The notes beneath the pieces were generated by a model. That model saw nothing but the letters and a program-made list of their open reading frames with translations, made no database searches and was not told the DNA's origin. Of a stretch of DNA of 57,634 bases, positions 44,261 through 53,882 are shown piece after piece. Origin of the DNA: Gnetum montanum (taxonomy: Eukaryota > Streptophyta > Gnetopsida > Gnetales > Gnetaceae). A program made the position numbers and the translations under genes. Where the stretch lies: contig MNCI01004792.1 of NCBI GenBank assembly GCA_015680685.1, forward strand, positions 873,725 through 931,358, given 5' to 3'. Position 1 is the stretch's first letter; each line of letters opens with the position of its first letter.

Positions 44261-46065
44261 TTGCATTTTATAAATTTGAAAAAATGGAGAAAATTTGATT
44301 TAATGGATGAATGTAATGAAAGATTGAGGAGTACTGAGTGGTTTACACAATGGAAATTGTCAAAGATAGAATTGTAGTGATGTCAAAGGTAAGGAACCTT
44401 AAGTAATCAAGTCAAAAGCTATGCAAGTGGGCCCTCCCCATAGAAGGATCATGCCCTTTTGCCCTTATATAACATCAAATAAGGAGTTTATGGGCCCCAT
44501 AGTCAATTTAGTGATCATGACAAGCTAAGGACCAATACAAAAGAATCCACTCAAGAATCCCAATCCATCAAACTAAGACATAGAGCATAACATAGAACCT
44601 GATAGTGAGGTGAGTTATGGTAGCATGGATGGATGATAGGATAGAAAAGGTGGAATGAAGCTCCAAATTGAGGTCATAAGGAGTACCTTATGAATTTTAT
44701 GGTTAAAATGACCCAAGAAGTTCCATCCTCAATCCAAACCAAAACCATCCACTTTTAGTGACTTCCCATCACCCCTTTAAGACTGATCCATGCACTCGAG
44801 ATACAAGAGTGCTTCCACAAAACAACATCATTCCACAAAGAGAAGAAAGAAGTAGGAAGTGAGAGAGAGAGGACCCTAGTTAGAGGGGACTATCAATCAT
44901 AGGTGCATGTCATTCAAGTCCCATAACCAATGCTTGTAGCCCTTTTATTTGTCCAAGGCTTGTGCTTTGAAATCCCATAATTTTTTTTTGAAATAGGAAC
45001 CACACCCTGCAAGGACTTATTCATGTCGAAGGGGTGTGCATTGAAGTCCCATAGTTTTTTTTTGAATGATGGAAACCACACCATCCAACGACGTTATTTG
45101 TCTTCTTATTATTGGGTGGTATGGAATGGTAAGAAGTTAGCAAAAAACACTCAAGCACTCAAGCAAGAAGAAGAGTACAAAGAGTATTAAGTCCCCTTGA
45201 AGTACACCCTTTACAAACCTTGGGATCCTTCCTAATTCCAGAACTACCAAGGTTACCAATTGATTAAAATTTTCTTTAATGAAAAGGGACCTCAAATTTT
45301 TAGAACAAGGAAAACCATAGAGTTCATAGGATGGGTGGATGACATGGACTCACTACCTATTCCATAAAAAATAAGCCATGCTGAAGTCATGAGACATCAG
45401 AATTCAAAAATGGAAACCAGACATCGACAATCACACATTAAGCATAAACCATCATTAGTAAATAGCAATAGTAGCATTGTGTCCTATGAAAATAAAGTAA
45501 ATTTATTAGCAAAAGGGATAAAAATGAGAAAATATACAAGAAAGTGTAAAATAATCAAGAAAGTCTAAAGGTACTAAAGATGGTGTAAAATTAGAAAAAT
45601 TTAAATATTAAAAATTTGTAAAATCAAAAATGTGAAAAAAAGGTAGAAAAACTGAGAGGCCATGGTAATGGTTAACATGGGTGGCCATCTCCTCCATGAC
45701 TGAGTTGGAGGGAGGAGATCTGAAAAATATAACATGGATGTCCATTTGGTGAGGTGGTAGTTACACTGGCCTATCTTGGTTCTAGGAAAGGCTTGACTTA
45801 TTGGATATTGGCCATCTACTTTTTATTTGGGCTGTAGATTTGTAAATTATCATGATCCTAGAGGAAAAGGTTTGATCAATTATATAAGGTTCCTTCCACA
45901 ATGTTTGGAACTTTGTCTTTTGAGGTACATGTATGGGGTTCTAGTAGAGAACCTTATCTCTTAGTTCAAAGTTTACTTTCCTGATTCTAAGGTCATGACA
46001 TTGCTTGTTGAATGCCTTGTTCACCTCATTCAAGGATAGGACCACTAGGTGATTTTCATCTAGTG
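44260..46065 (-). mobile_element. Second copy of element B, 3' end (minus strand)
   Basis: The minus-strand sequence from 46,065 aligns with 21,995-23,880. It comprises the integrase C-terminus (NFELRDKVLY-like, about 45,985-45,950), the 3' UTR, the polypurine tract (CATGGAGGAGA, 45,688-45,698) and the LTR starting TGGCCAC at 45,687. The TATA box is TTATATAAGGG near 44,465. It joins a Tat gag remnant at about 46,065-46,070 in a perfect 12-bp inverted repeat. The rest of pol is absent. Confidence 0.8.
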
Positions 46066-46070
46066 GTCCT
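46036..46070. repeat. 12-bp perfect inverted repeat at an element junction
   Basis: TAGGACCACTAG (46,036-46,047) and CTAGTGGTCCTA (46,059-46,070) are separated by 11 bp. On the minus strand, element B homology begins inside the right arm, while Tat gag coding sequence ends there. Confidence 0.85.
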
Positions 46071-47365
46071 ATACTTGAACCGGGTCATGAACTGGGTCAG
46101 CAGCTCCTCTAGTGTAGAGATGGAGGAGCGCAAGAGTGCGCAGTACCAGTCTAAGGCTTTGCCTGTCAGAGAGATAGCAAAGACATGAATGATGATATGC
46201 GGCCATTGTTGCAGCAACAAAGATTTAGATCTGAATGCGACCAAATGTGCATTCGAGCTGCTCTCCCCATTGTATTTCATAAACTAGGAGAGCAGCATCC
46301 TAGGGGATAATGTAAGCATAGGAACTGTTGGGCTGATGGGGTTATCATGGTAGAAATCCATGATCTACACCATGTCAGAATCGATAGCTTTGAGTGTTTA
46401 ACCTCTTCAGTAAGGATCTGAATAAGTTGAAATGCTTGATCCAGACATGGAGATGATGCAAACTGTTGTAGGGTTGCAGGGGCAACCATAATTTTTGGCA
46501 TAGCGTGGGCAGCAGCTTGGCTCATAGGGGGGGCCATTGGGGCTACCCTTGTAAGGGTGCTGCTTGTGCAGTCCACCACCCAGGGGGTGGTGCTATTGGA
46601 GTAGTGGCTACTAGTGGTGCTACAAGGTTGGTCATTTTCATGATCGATGGAATGGGCCATAGTTCCACGCTTGGTTGTGATACTTGCGGGACTTGGTATG
46701 TTTGGTTATAAGGGTGCTGTGACATTTGGTGGGGTTGTGAGGTAGGGAGAAAAGTGGCTAGGGTCCACCACGTGGTTAGGGTTGGACCTATTGCTGATGA
46801 TGGAATAGATGCAAATGATGAGGTAGGAGCAGAGGCTTCAAGAAATTGTGAATTAGACACGGTGTGTATGTAGGGAAACATGGGTGTAACTGGTTCCTGG
46901 TACAAGGACAAGACAGAATGAGGGGTGAGAGTGCATGCATATGAAACTGAGGGAAGCACCTACTGATATGTTGAGGGTGCAGGATGGCTACCCATTGCTG
47001 ATGAAAGTGTAGATTGAGGTAGATTTGTGATGATTTCAAAGGGAGCCGTCATGAAAAGGGGATTTGACTTGAAGGCCATGGTAGAAGGGATGGTCATAGG
47101 GTAAGTTTGACCACCCCCTCGGACTGGGAGTTCATATCTTCCTGCCCATCTTGAAATGCTTCATCGTAATGGCATAGTGTGTCCTACTCCCTAGTCCTAG
47201 TGACTCATAGCAGCTGATCAAAGATCCACTGATATGTATCCGTAAGGGGGATGGCAACATCGAGGTTAGGGACAAACTCCCTTCCACTTTGATAAAGGAG
47301 CTTGAAACTACGCTTGTGCTTGGGTTCTTGGTGATCCAGGGGTAAATATGCCTAGATCTTTGCAT
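46071..47365 (-). pseudogene. Tat gag remnant of the second E2 unit
   Basis: On the minus strand, downstream of the 47,789 LTR end, lies a Pro/Ser/Thr/His-rich region (about 46,960-46,400, with overlapping open frames). It is followed by a clear capsid motif at 46,280-46,071: NGESSSNAHLVAFRSKSLL, then FAISLTGKALDWYCALLRSS and STLEELLTQFMTRFKYR. This matches the retrotransposon gag family (the G-x-A-x-x-W-[YF] and F-x-x-x-F signatures). The frame from 47,365 (MQRSRHIYPWITK) may be leader rather than gag. It is cut off mid-capsid at the 46,065-46,070 junction, so the nucleocapsid, protease and pol of this unit are absent. Confidence 0.75.
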
Positions 47366-47770
47366 AGATGATGTCGTAACACTCTGTGTCTTGTGCCAAG
47401 AACTCAGGTGACAAGTGTCAAATCCTAAGGGATTGACACGGTGCCATCACTAGGCTAGGTGGTCGCTCAGCACCCATGGTGCTCTGAGCTGAGAATGGAG
47501 CCTCAAGGGTTGAGGTGGTAACAACAGTCATTATTGAAATCATCTTGCATAGTAAAAAAGGAGAAATCGCAAACTAGGAAACATGAAAATCAAGAAGGGA
47601 TCAAAGGCATTTCATCCTACCGAATTCCAAAGGAACCGTCGTTGCAACCTATTTGCACCACATGATGTGTAAACAACCACAAAAGGGTGTCACATTTATG
47701 CTAGTGTGTGATGGGGTACAGAGAGTGTGCAGGACTACCAATAGGACATAGAAAAGGCGCCAAAGGTCCT

Positions 47771-47788
47771 CCTTCTAGTGCCAAAAAT
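47771..47788 (-). other. Putative primer binding site after the E2 LTR
   Basis: On the minus strand, three bases after the terminal CTACA, comes TTGGCACTAGAAGGAGG. A site starting TGG at this spacing is expected, but I cannot match it to a particular tRNA from memory. It differs from both the initiator-Met and tRNA-Asp types. Confidence 0.45.
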
Positions 47789-48199
47789 TGTAGCGACTAA
47801 AAATGTTAACGGCTAGAACACTAAGAGGTTATCAGATGAACAGCTTAACCTTGGATCTATGCGAGGGCCGTGCTAGAGAAAAATAGAAGTGGGGCACCCT
47901 GAACGGTCTGGTCAATCAAATAAGGACTTAGTCAGTGTATCTTAACCTTATGTAAATGTTGTTTCAAAGGCGAGGCACACGAGGTAAATCGATGATCATT
48001 AAATGCAGAATGGAGAAAATAATGCAAAATAATGATAATAGTAAAGAAATAGTGAAACACACTCAGGTGAGAAAATGCACTATCCTAAGGTCACAGATTT
48101 TATTCTTGGCCTTGTTCGAAAGGTGTACCCTAAACCCTAAATGCCAGAGACACACAAGGGTAACTAGAATGCTCAAGGGAAATTCCACTTATGCTTTTT

Positions 48200-48368
48200 G
48201 GAGGCCAACTTAAGAGCCAACTATAGCAAGAAGCCAACTTTGTTTGCTAAGGTGCCAATCGAGAAGCCAACCAGCCAATGCAAAATGCCAACAAGCCAAC
48301 TGCTCTTGTCAATGAAAAAATGACATCTCTTTGAATAAAAAAGCCAACCCTTTGAGCATTTTCTGCCA
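48200..48368 (-). repeat. GTTGGC motif repeats in the E2 leader (R)
   Basis: About ten copies of [GA]TTGGC (plus strand GCCAAC/GCCAAT) fall within about 165 bp just downstream of the TATA box: 48,202, 48,214, 48,231, 48,251, 48,266, 48,273, 48,285, 48,293, 48,341 and 48,363 (approximate). Fewer TTGGC motifs appear at the same place in element A (5,305, 5,430, 5,490) and in the solo LTR (38,073, 38,135, 38,210). Confidence 0.6.
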
Positions 48369-48369
48369 A

Positions 48370-48382
48370 GGTATTTATAGGG
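48370..48382 (-). promoter_or_regulatory. E2 LTR TATA box
   Basis: The minus strand reads GGCCCTATAAATACC. A short distance downstream is AAAGGGTTGGC, as in the element A and solo LTR promoters. Confidence 0.7.
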
Positions 48383-48780
48383 CCAGAAGCAAGCAAGAAA
48401 TGGGGCCTGGATGCCATGTGTCCTAGACCCCACAAGATGCTGATGTGCACATACCATGTAGGTGTGCGATGCTAGACATGAATTTGGCTACACTGTGATT
48501 ATACCTTCGAGACTGCATGTGCCAATATTAGTGTGCTACCAATGCAAAAAATGGAGCTTACGCTCTAGGACTACGTCTTCCCTACTCTTACGAGCAGGGT
48601 TCAGTGTAGGAACAATGTTTTGGGGGCTAACCAGGGGGTGTGAAAAATGAAGTGCAATTGCTGATTCTGCCAAGGGGATGCCAAAATAAGGAAGATTGCT
48701 ATCAACAAGTTCCAGAACTACCCGAAGATGTTTTGATGCTTCCTTATGATTGTTGTGTTACTCACGTTGTGGAGTTCATT

Positions 48781-49285
48781 GGCGTAGCGTAAGTGGCTAC
48801 TTGCTACGCTATGCTACGCTACATAGAATAGCATAGCGTAGCCACTGGTTTTGACTGGAACTTATGTTGAAGTTGAAAACATTCATTGAAGGCTTAGTCA
48901 TGCTAACGTCCACAACTTTTTTCTTTCATGCAGGAGAACTTTTGAACTCGCAGAACTCACGTTATCGTGCATCCTTGTTTAATTTTCCAATTTCTAGCAA
49001 GAAACTTTGCTCGAGGTCTGAGAACTAAGTGGGGTAGGGAGTTTTTGGAGGCTGAAGTCTTGTCAAAGTGTCATTTTCTTGTTGGGATCATTTGTCAAGA
49101 TGGGCCTTTCTACCTTGCTTTTGCTACACTATGCTATGCTACATAGTGTAGCATAGCATAGCACTTTGTGTTAACTGAATTCTGCTTTGTCTTCAATCAC
49201 TTTGTGACTTTGCACTTGGACACTTGAGAAACTATCTTTCAAGGCTTGCTATGCTACATAGCGTAGCGTAGCATAGCAGACTTGT
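48781..49285. promoter_or_regulatory. GCTACGC/GCGTAGC palindrome cluster in the E2 U3
   Basis: There are three dense groups. 48,781-48,846 includes the perfect 13-bp inverted repeat GCTACGCTATGCT / AGCATAGCGTAGC (48,803-48,815 and 48,830-48,842). 49,122-49,162 includes GCTACACTATG / CATAGTGTAGC. 49,244-49,282 reads GCTATGCTACATAGCGTAGC and onward. They lie about 400-900 bp upstream of the TATA box, as in the other Tat LTRs, although the surrounding U3 sequence has diverged. Confidence 0.7.
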
Positions 49286-50722
49286 TCACTAGAAAACTTT
49301 CTAAACTATTTTGCTCATCCCAAACATTTTTGGCAACTCCTAGCATAGTTTCTGGGTAGACTGTCATCCAGGTCAATTGTCCAACTTGGCAAGCCAAAGA
49401 GTCCATCGGGCCTATTAGCTATGGAGATAGAAAACTTGCCAGACTAGATAGTCCAACCTTAGTGCCTACATTTTCCTACTAAACTATCATGATGCTACAC
49501 TTGTGGAAGTCCTTGCATAAATTTCAAGACCTTGTTGAAGCATGAGGATCTTGAAATTTTTTTTGTTTCACTGGCCCCTCTTTGTCGACATCTAGAGGAT
49601 CTGCTTGATAGACGTTGACAAAGAATACTAAACACCACGAAGGATAAGTTGCCAACATCACTCTCTGGTGGTTTCTTAGATGTCTCTTTGCTATGCTTGG
49701 GAGTAACAGGATAGTTTTATAGGGGAAAGGGGAAAGGGTGGACTTGAGGGGGCAATTTTAGGCAAAGGAAAGATGAAATGTAGCGTGGTCTCTCGTTGGA
49801 GTGCTTGTGAGGGGATTGGCATGTCTAAACATCTTTTTTGGTTGGCTTTTGACCTCTCATCAGAATGCTTCAAGAGGGTCATTGTAAAATAGTTGGTGTG
49901 CCATTGCTTTAGGTACATGCTCTTTTTCTCTTTTTTTTTTATTTTTTTTTGTCACGCCTTTGCGCTTTTCTTTTGCCATTTAGCCATGTTCATTTGCAAA
50001 AAACCTTATTACTATAGGACAGGTGTTTCCTTCCTAGGATGAGTTATGTTACATTCATGTGGGGTTTTGACATACCTAAAGATGCTTCCCATGTGGTGAG
50101 TTTCATTACACATGTCATGGACTTTGCGGTCGATCGTATGGGAGGGCTTTACATGCATTAAGAAAGCTTGTGAAAGGAATGTGAAAAGGGAAACTACGGG
50201 TGTAAGAAATGAGATGAAAAAGGTTTAAAAGGAGGGGAAGGATGTGCAGTCCCAAGTAGCTAAGCTAGTCAGAGCAGTCACCTCGGAACAATGTGGTTTC
50301 CCATCCTCCTGGTGAAACGCATCTCTAACCGATGCTATCTTGGCCCATATCCTGCAAGCACAACAGAAAGCAGACCAGAGATGTAACCATGAAATGTAGT
50401 TAGGTGAAGGTCTTACTTGATTTAGACATCCCTAAAGTGGCAGGCATTGTTGCTGAGGCATGCGACCCCCAAAGCAAGAAGGTCGGCAACGGTTTTGGCA
50501 ATAGTAGGCTAAAGGAGCTGACACCGAGGGAGCTAGGAGTTGCGATGATGCAAGTGCTTAGGAGTCCCCACCCAAGGAAAACATCATGCAGTTCAGATGT
50601 AAGGTGTGAGGCGTAATAGTTGAATGTATTTTGATCTCAAATGATGGTGGGGATTGGAGGATAGTGACCTTGTGGCTAGGCCACAATAGTGTTGGAACTC
50701 CAGTAGTAGGTGCTGACACCGG

Positions 50723-50762
50723 GAGCTACCGTTGGGGCGACGGGCCATGGTAACGGTAGCTC
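50723..50762. repeat. 11-bp perfect inverted repeat near the E2 LTR edge
   Basis: GAGCTACCGTT (50,723-50,733) and AACGGTAGCTC (50,752-50,762) flank an 18-bp GC-rich loop, about 120-160 bp inside the LTR. It could form a hairpin. I did not find a counterpart in the element A LTR. Confidence 0.7.
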
Positions 50763-50979
50763 TGAAAGGTTAGCAAGATGTCATATGACATCTCCAAAGG
50801 ATCAACAAGATGCTAGGGGTGGTGGCATTACATATATTCTAGAGGGTATTCTTTTTTCATCGTGAACTGTGTTCTGGAACTACAACGCCCCACCCTACGT
50901 CCGCATTGTGCAAGCTTGCTTGTTTGAGCGGTGGCGGATGTGAGTTTGGATCATGGTGCCGCGAACCTAGCTTAAGGTC

Positions 50980-51338
50980 CTGGTAGACCATTTGATGTAC
51001 TAGTTTAAGGTCCCAGCAGACTACAATGTGCTAGTTTAAGGTCCTAGCAGCCGCTGTGCTAGTTTATCATCGTAGCTGTTGATGGATGTGCTAATTTATC
51101 GTCATAGCGGATGGTGGATGTGCTAGTTTATCGTCATAGCGGATGGTGGATATGCTAGTTTATCATTGTAGTGGACATTCTATGATAGTTTATCATTGTA
51201 GCAGATGTTCTATGCCAGTTTAAAGTTATGGCAAACTATTTGTGCTAGTTTATAGTCATGGAAAACTATCTATGCCATTTTATAGTCATGGCGGACTAGG
51301 GATGCCAATTTATAGTCGTAGCAGACTATGGATGCTTA
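50980..51338 (-). repeat. Tandem array (30-32 bp units) in the E2 3' UTR
   Basis: On the minus strand the units carry ATAAACTAGCA followed by TCCGCTATGACG, the same core as the element A array. Six consecutive 30-bp units run from about 51,159 to 51,338; 32-bp and less regular units continue to about 50,980. It lies between the integrase end and the polypurine tract, the same position as in A. Confidence 0.88.
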
Positions 51339-53882
51339 CCTTGCCTTTGCATTAAATGTAGTACAGCATTAAGTATAAATGGTTCAAGGGATTTGTAAAC
51401 TCTCTACCATCCATGTCTACCAGCTTGAAGGCTCCATTTTCATAGGCTTTTGTGACTATGAATGGACCTTCCCAGTTTGTTGAAAACTTTTATATATGTT
51501 CACGCACAACTTTGAGGGCTAGGTCCCCCTTTTCAATTGGCCATCGATGTACATCTACATGATTCTTTTTCCGCTGCTTATCTTGATACCATTCGATGCA
51601 ACCCATTGTTTGTGCCCACTCTTCCTATAGGGAGTCAAGATTGATGACCGTTGACTCATTTTTCTGGGCTTCATTTATGATGCTTGAAAGGATCATNCTT
51701 GACTCATTTTTCTGGGCTTCATTTATGATGCTTGAAAGGATCATCCGTAGTGATGGTACCTATAATTCAAGAGGCAACACCGCTTCAGATCCATAGACTA
51801 GGTTATATGGGGTCTTACCTATAGCTATCCTACATCTCATATGGTGGGCCCAGAGCACATAGAGGATTTGCTCATTCCATTACCTCTTGCTATTGCTAAG
51901 CATTTTTTAAAGCAAGTTGATGATGGCTTTGTTTGTTGCTTCTACTTGACTATTAGCCTGTGGGTAATATGGCGATGAGAAGGATTGCTTAATGCCAAGG
52001 TTGCTATAAAAGGCTTTGGTTTCCGCACTACTAAACTATGTCCTGTTATCTATCACAATAGTCATGGGAAGACCAAACCTTATTACGATGTTGTCCAAGA
52101 TGAAGTTTCAAACCTAATGAGATGTAGTTTTCCTAAGGGGGATAGCTTTTTCCCACTTTGTAAAGTACCCAATGGCAGTAATGTTGAAGCTATGCCCTAC
52201 GGAAGACTTAGGTGTTATGGGTCCTATGATATCTAGTCCCTATCACTGGAATGGACACGTGATCTAGGTAGGGTGCAACTCAGTAGGTGACATGTGCATG
52301 ATATTTGTGTGGCATTGGCACGTGTCACACATCTTGACTTTAGCAAGAAAATCATGTTCCATGCAAGGCTAGTAATACCCTAGGTGTCTAATCTTAGCTG
52401 CCATGGCCCTGAGAGCTATGTGTCCTCTACATAGTCCCTCATGGACATTGCTAACTATTTTTTGTGCCTCCTCCCCACCAACACAAGTTAATAGTATTCC
52501 ATAAAAGGAGTGTTTACACAAGGTATTATCTCCTACCAGGACATACTTCCGTACTCGCTTTCGAATTGCATCCCTTTGGGCAGATGTCAAGTCGTGAGGG
52601 GGTTCACCATGTTGTAGGTAGGCTTTCACATTAGCGTACCACTCTTGCATGTTGGCAGCTCTCACAAAGGCCATGTGTATTGCTTGGGTGATAGGGTCTA
52701 TGAACTCTATTATCGAAGAAGGTAGCGTCGTGAATAGACGTGATGACACGTTTAATGCTAGCATAGCTAAGGCATCGGCTACAGTGTTCTCATTGCGTGG
52801 CACATGTTGGATGTCTATTGTGGTGAACTGTTGCAATAAGTTTTTGCCCAAATCATAGTAAGGCTGTAAATGCGAAGCTTTGTAGGCATAGACCTCAGTG
52901 ATTTGATTGAAAACAAGCTGAGAGTCACCTCGAACTACCAAATGTTGAATTTTTAATTGCTAAGTTGCTAAGAGGCCTCTGAGGAGTTCTTCGTACTCAA
53001 CTACATTCTTTGTACAAAGGAACGTGAAGTGGTAAGAAAATAATTGCATGTCCCCTGAGGGGAATCTAATGACAGTGGCAACATTACCACCTCACATGGT
53101 TGAGGCACTATCAAAGTGCAAAGTGGCCTCAAAATGTGAGGGTACAAGGTTAACACTGCTAACATGTTCATCATGGAATTTGGGTTCTATGATAGCCTAA
53201 TCATCAACGGGTGAGGTTGCAAGTTTCCTAGCTATCACTTGTCCTTTCGTTGATGATTGGGCTAGATAATGTAAGTTGAATTCTGCTGTTATTGCCTTTC
53301 ATTGATCTATCCTACTACTTTCATACAAGTTGTTCATGATAGGCTGAAGTATGTTGGTTTTGCATATGATGTTCACTTTACTATGGAATAGGTAGTATCT
53401 CCACTTTTTTAGCACGAACACTAAAGTGATACAATTCCTTTCCGCTTTGTTGTATTTGGCCTCATATGCTATCAATGCGTGGCTCAAGTAATAGACTGGT
53501 GTTTCAAAGCTATCTTCTCTTTTTTGGCATAACAGCGTGGAGATTGACATGTCTAAAGTAGCAAGGTAGATGTAGAAAGGCTTATCGCTCCTTGATGGGT
53601 AAACAGTTGGGAGGTGTAAAAGTGCTTTCTTCAAGTCATCGAAAGCTTATTGGCATTGTGTTGTCCATTCGAAGTTAACCCCCTTCTTTAGTAAGTGTTA
53701 CATGGGATGTAACTTGTCAGTCAACCTTGCTATTAACCTTCTAATGAACTGTATTCTACCTTGCAACCTGCACAATTCTTTAAGGTTAGTAGGGGGTGCT
53801 AGGTTAATGATGGCCTTAACTTTATCAGGGTCCACTCGTATCCTAGCCTCCGATACTACAAACCTTAGGTGCATCTGGTACC
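51339..53882 (-). pseudogene. Element E2 pol, unit II (RT thumb to integrase)
   Basis: On the minus strand it begins mid-RT at 53,882 (TRCT, then a VVSEARIRVDPDKV-like segment). RNase H follows at 53,634-53,299 (ALLHLPTVYPSRSDKPFYIY, RNCITLVFVLKKWRYYLF). The archaeal-type RNase H and integrase zinc module are at 52,941-52,369 (VVRGDSQLVFNQITEVYAYK, NVHEGLCRGHIALRAMAAKI). The integrase core is at about 52,230-51,640: catalytic Asp in GLDIIGPITPK, Asp in IVIDNRT, Glu in ANSQVEATN, all present. Stops replace several Gln. A 46-bp duplication around one N (51,651-51,744) breaks the C-terminal part. Confidence 0.82.
51651..51744. other. 46-bp perfect direct duplication around a single N (probable assembly artefact)
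   Basis: 51,651-51,696 and 51,699-51,744 are identical and are separated by N at 51,697 plus one C. This is typical of an unresolved overlap at a gap fill. Confidence 0.85.

Larger units (their letters stand above)
47789..50884 (-). repeat. Element E2 LTR (3,096 bp), shared by two internal units
   Basis: The termini form the inverted repeat TGTAG/CTACA: the minus strand starts TGTAGTTCC at 50,884 and ends GTCGCTACA at 47,789. Upstream lies a purine-rich PPT (AGGGTGGGGCGT, 50,885-50,896) after the pol and tandem array of one unit. Downstream lie a PBS-like site and the gag of another. One LTR therefore acts as 3' LTR of the right-hand unit and 5' LTR of the left-hand unit, the footprint of LTR recombination. 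The promoter and U5 are homologous to the solo LTR at 37,151-38,751. A 70-codon frame at 50,404-50,616 on the plus strand has no recognised domain. Confidence 0.85.

Noticed and set aside
48126-48143. Telomere-like CCCTAAACCCTAAAT, also CCTAACCCTAACC at 38,032
   Set aside because: Only about two repeat units each, inside LTR leaders; not an interstitial telomere array.
50404-50616. 70-codon frame in the E2 U3 as a captured host gene
   Set aside because: No recognisable motif, no splice signals, and the frame is short; not supported.
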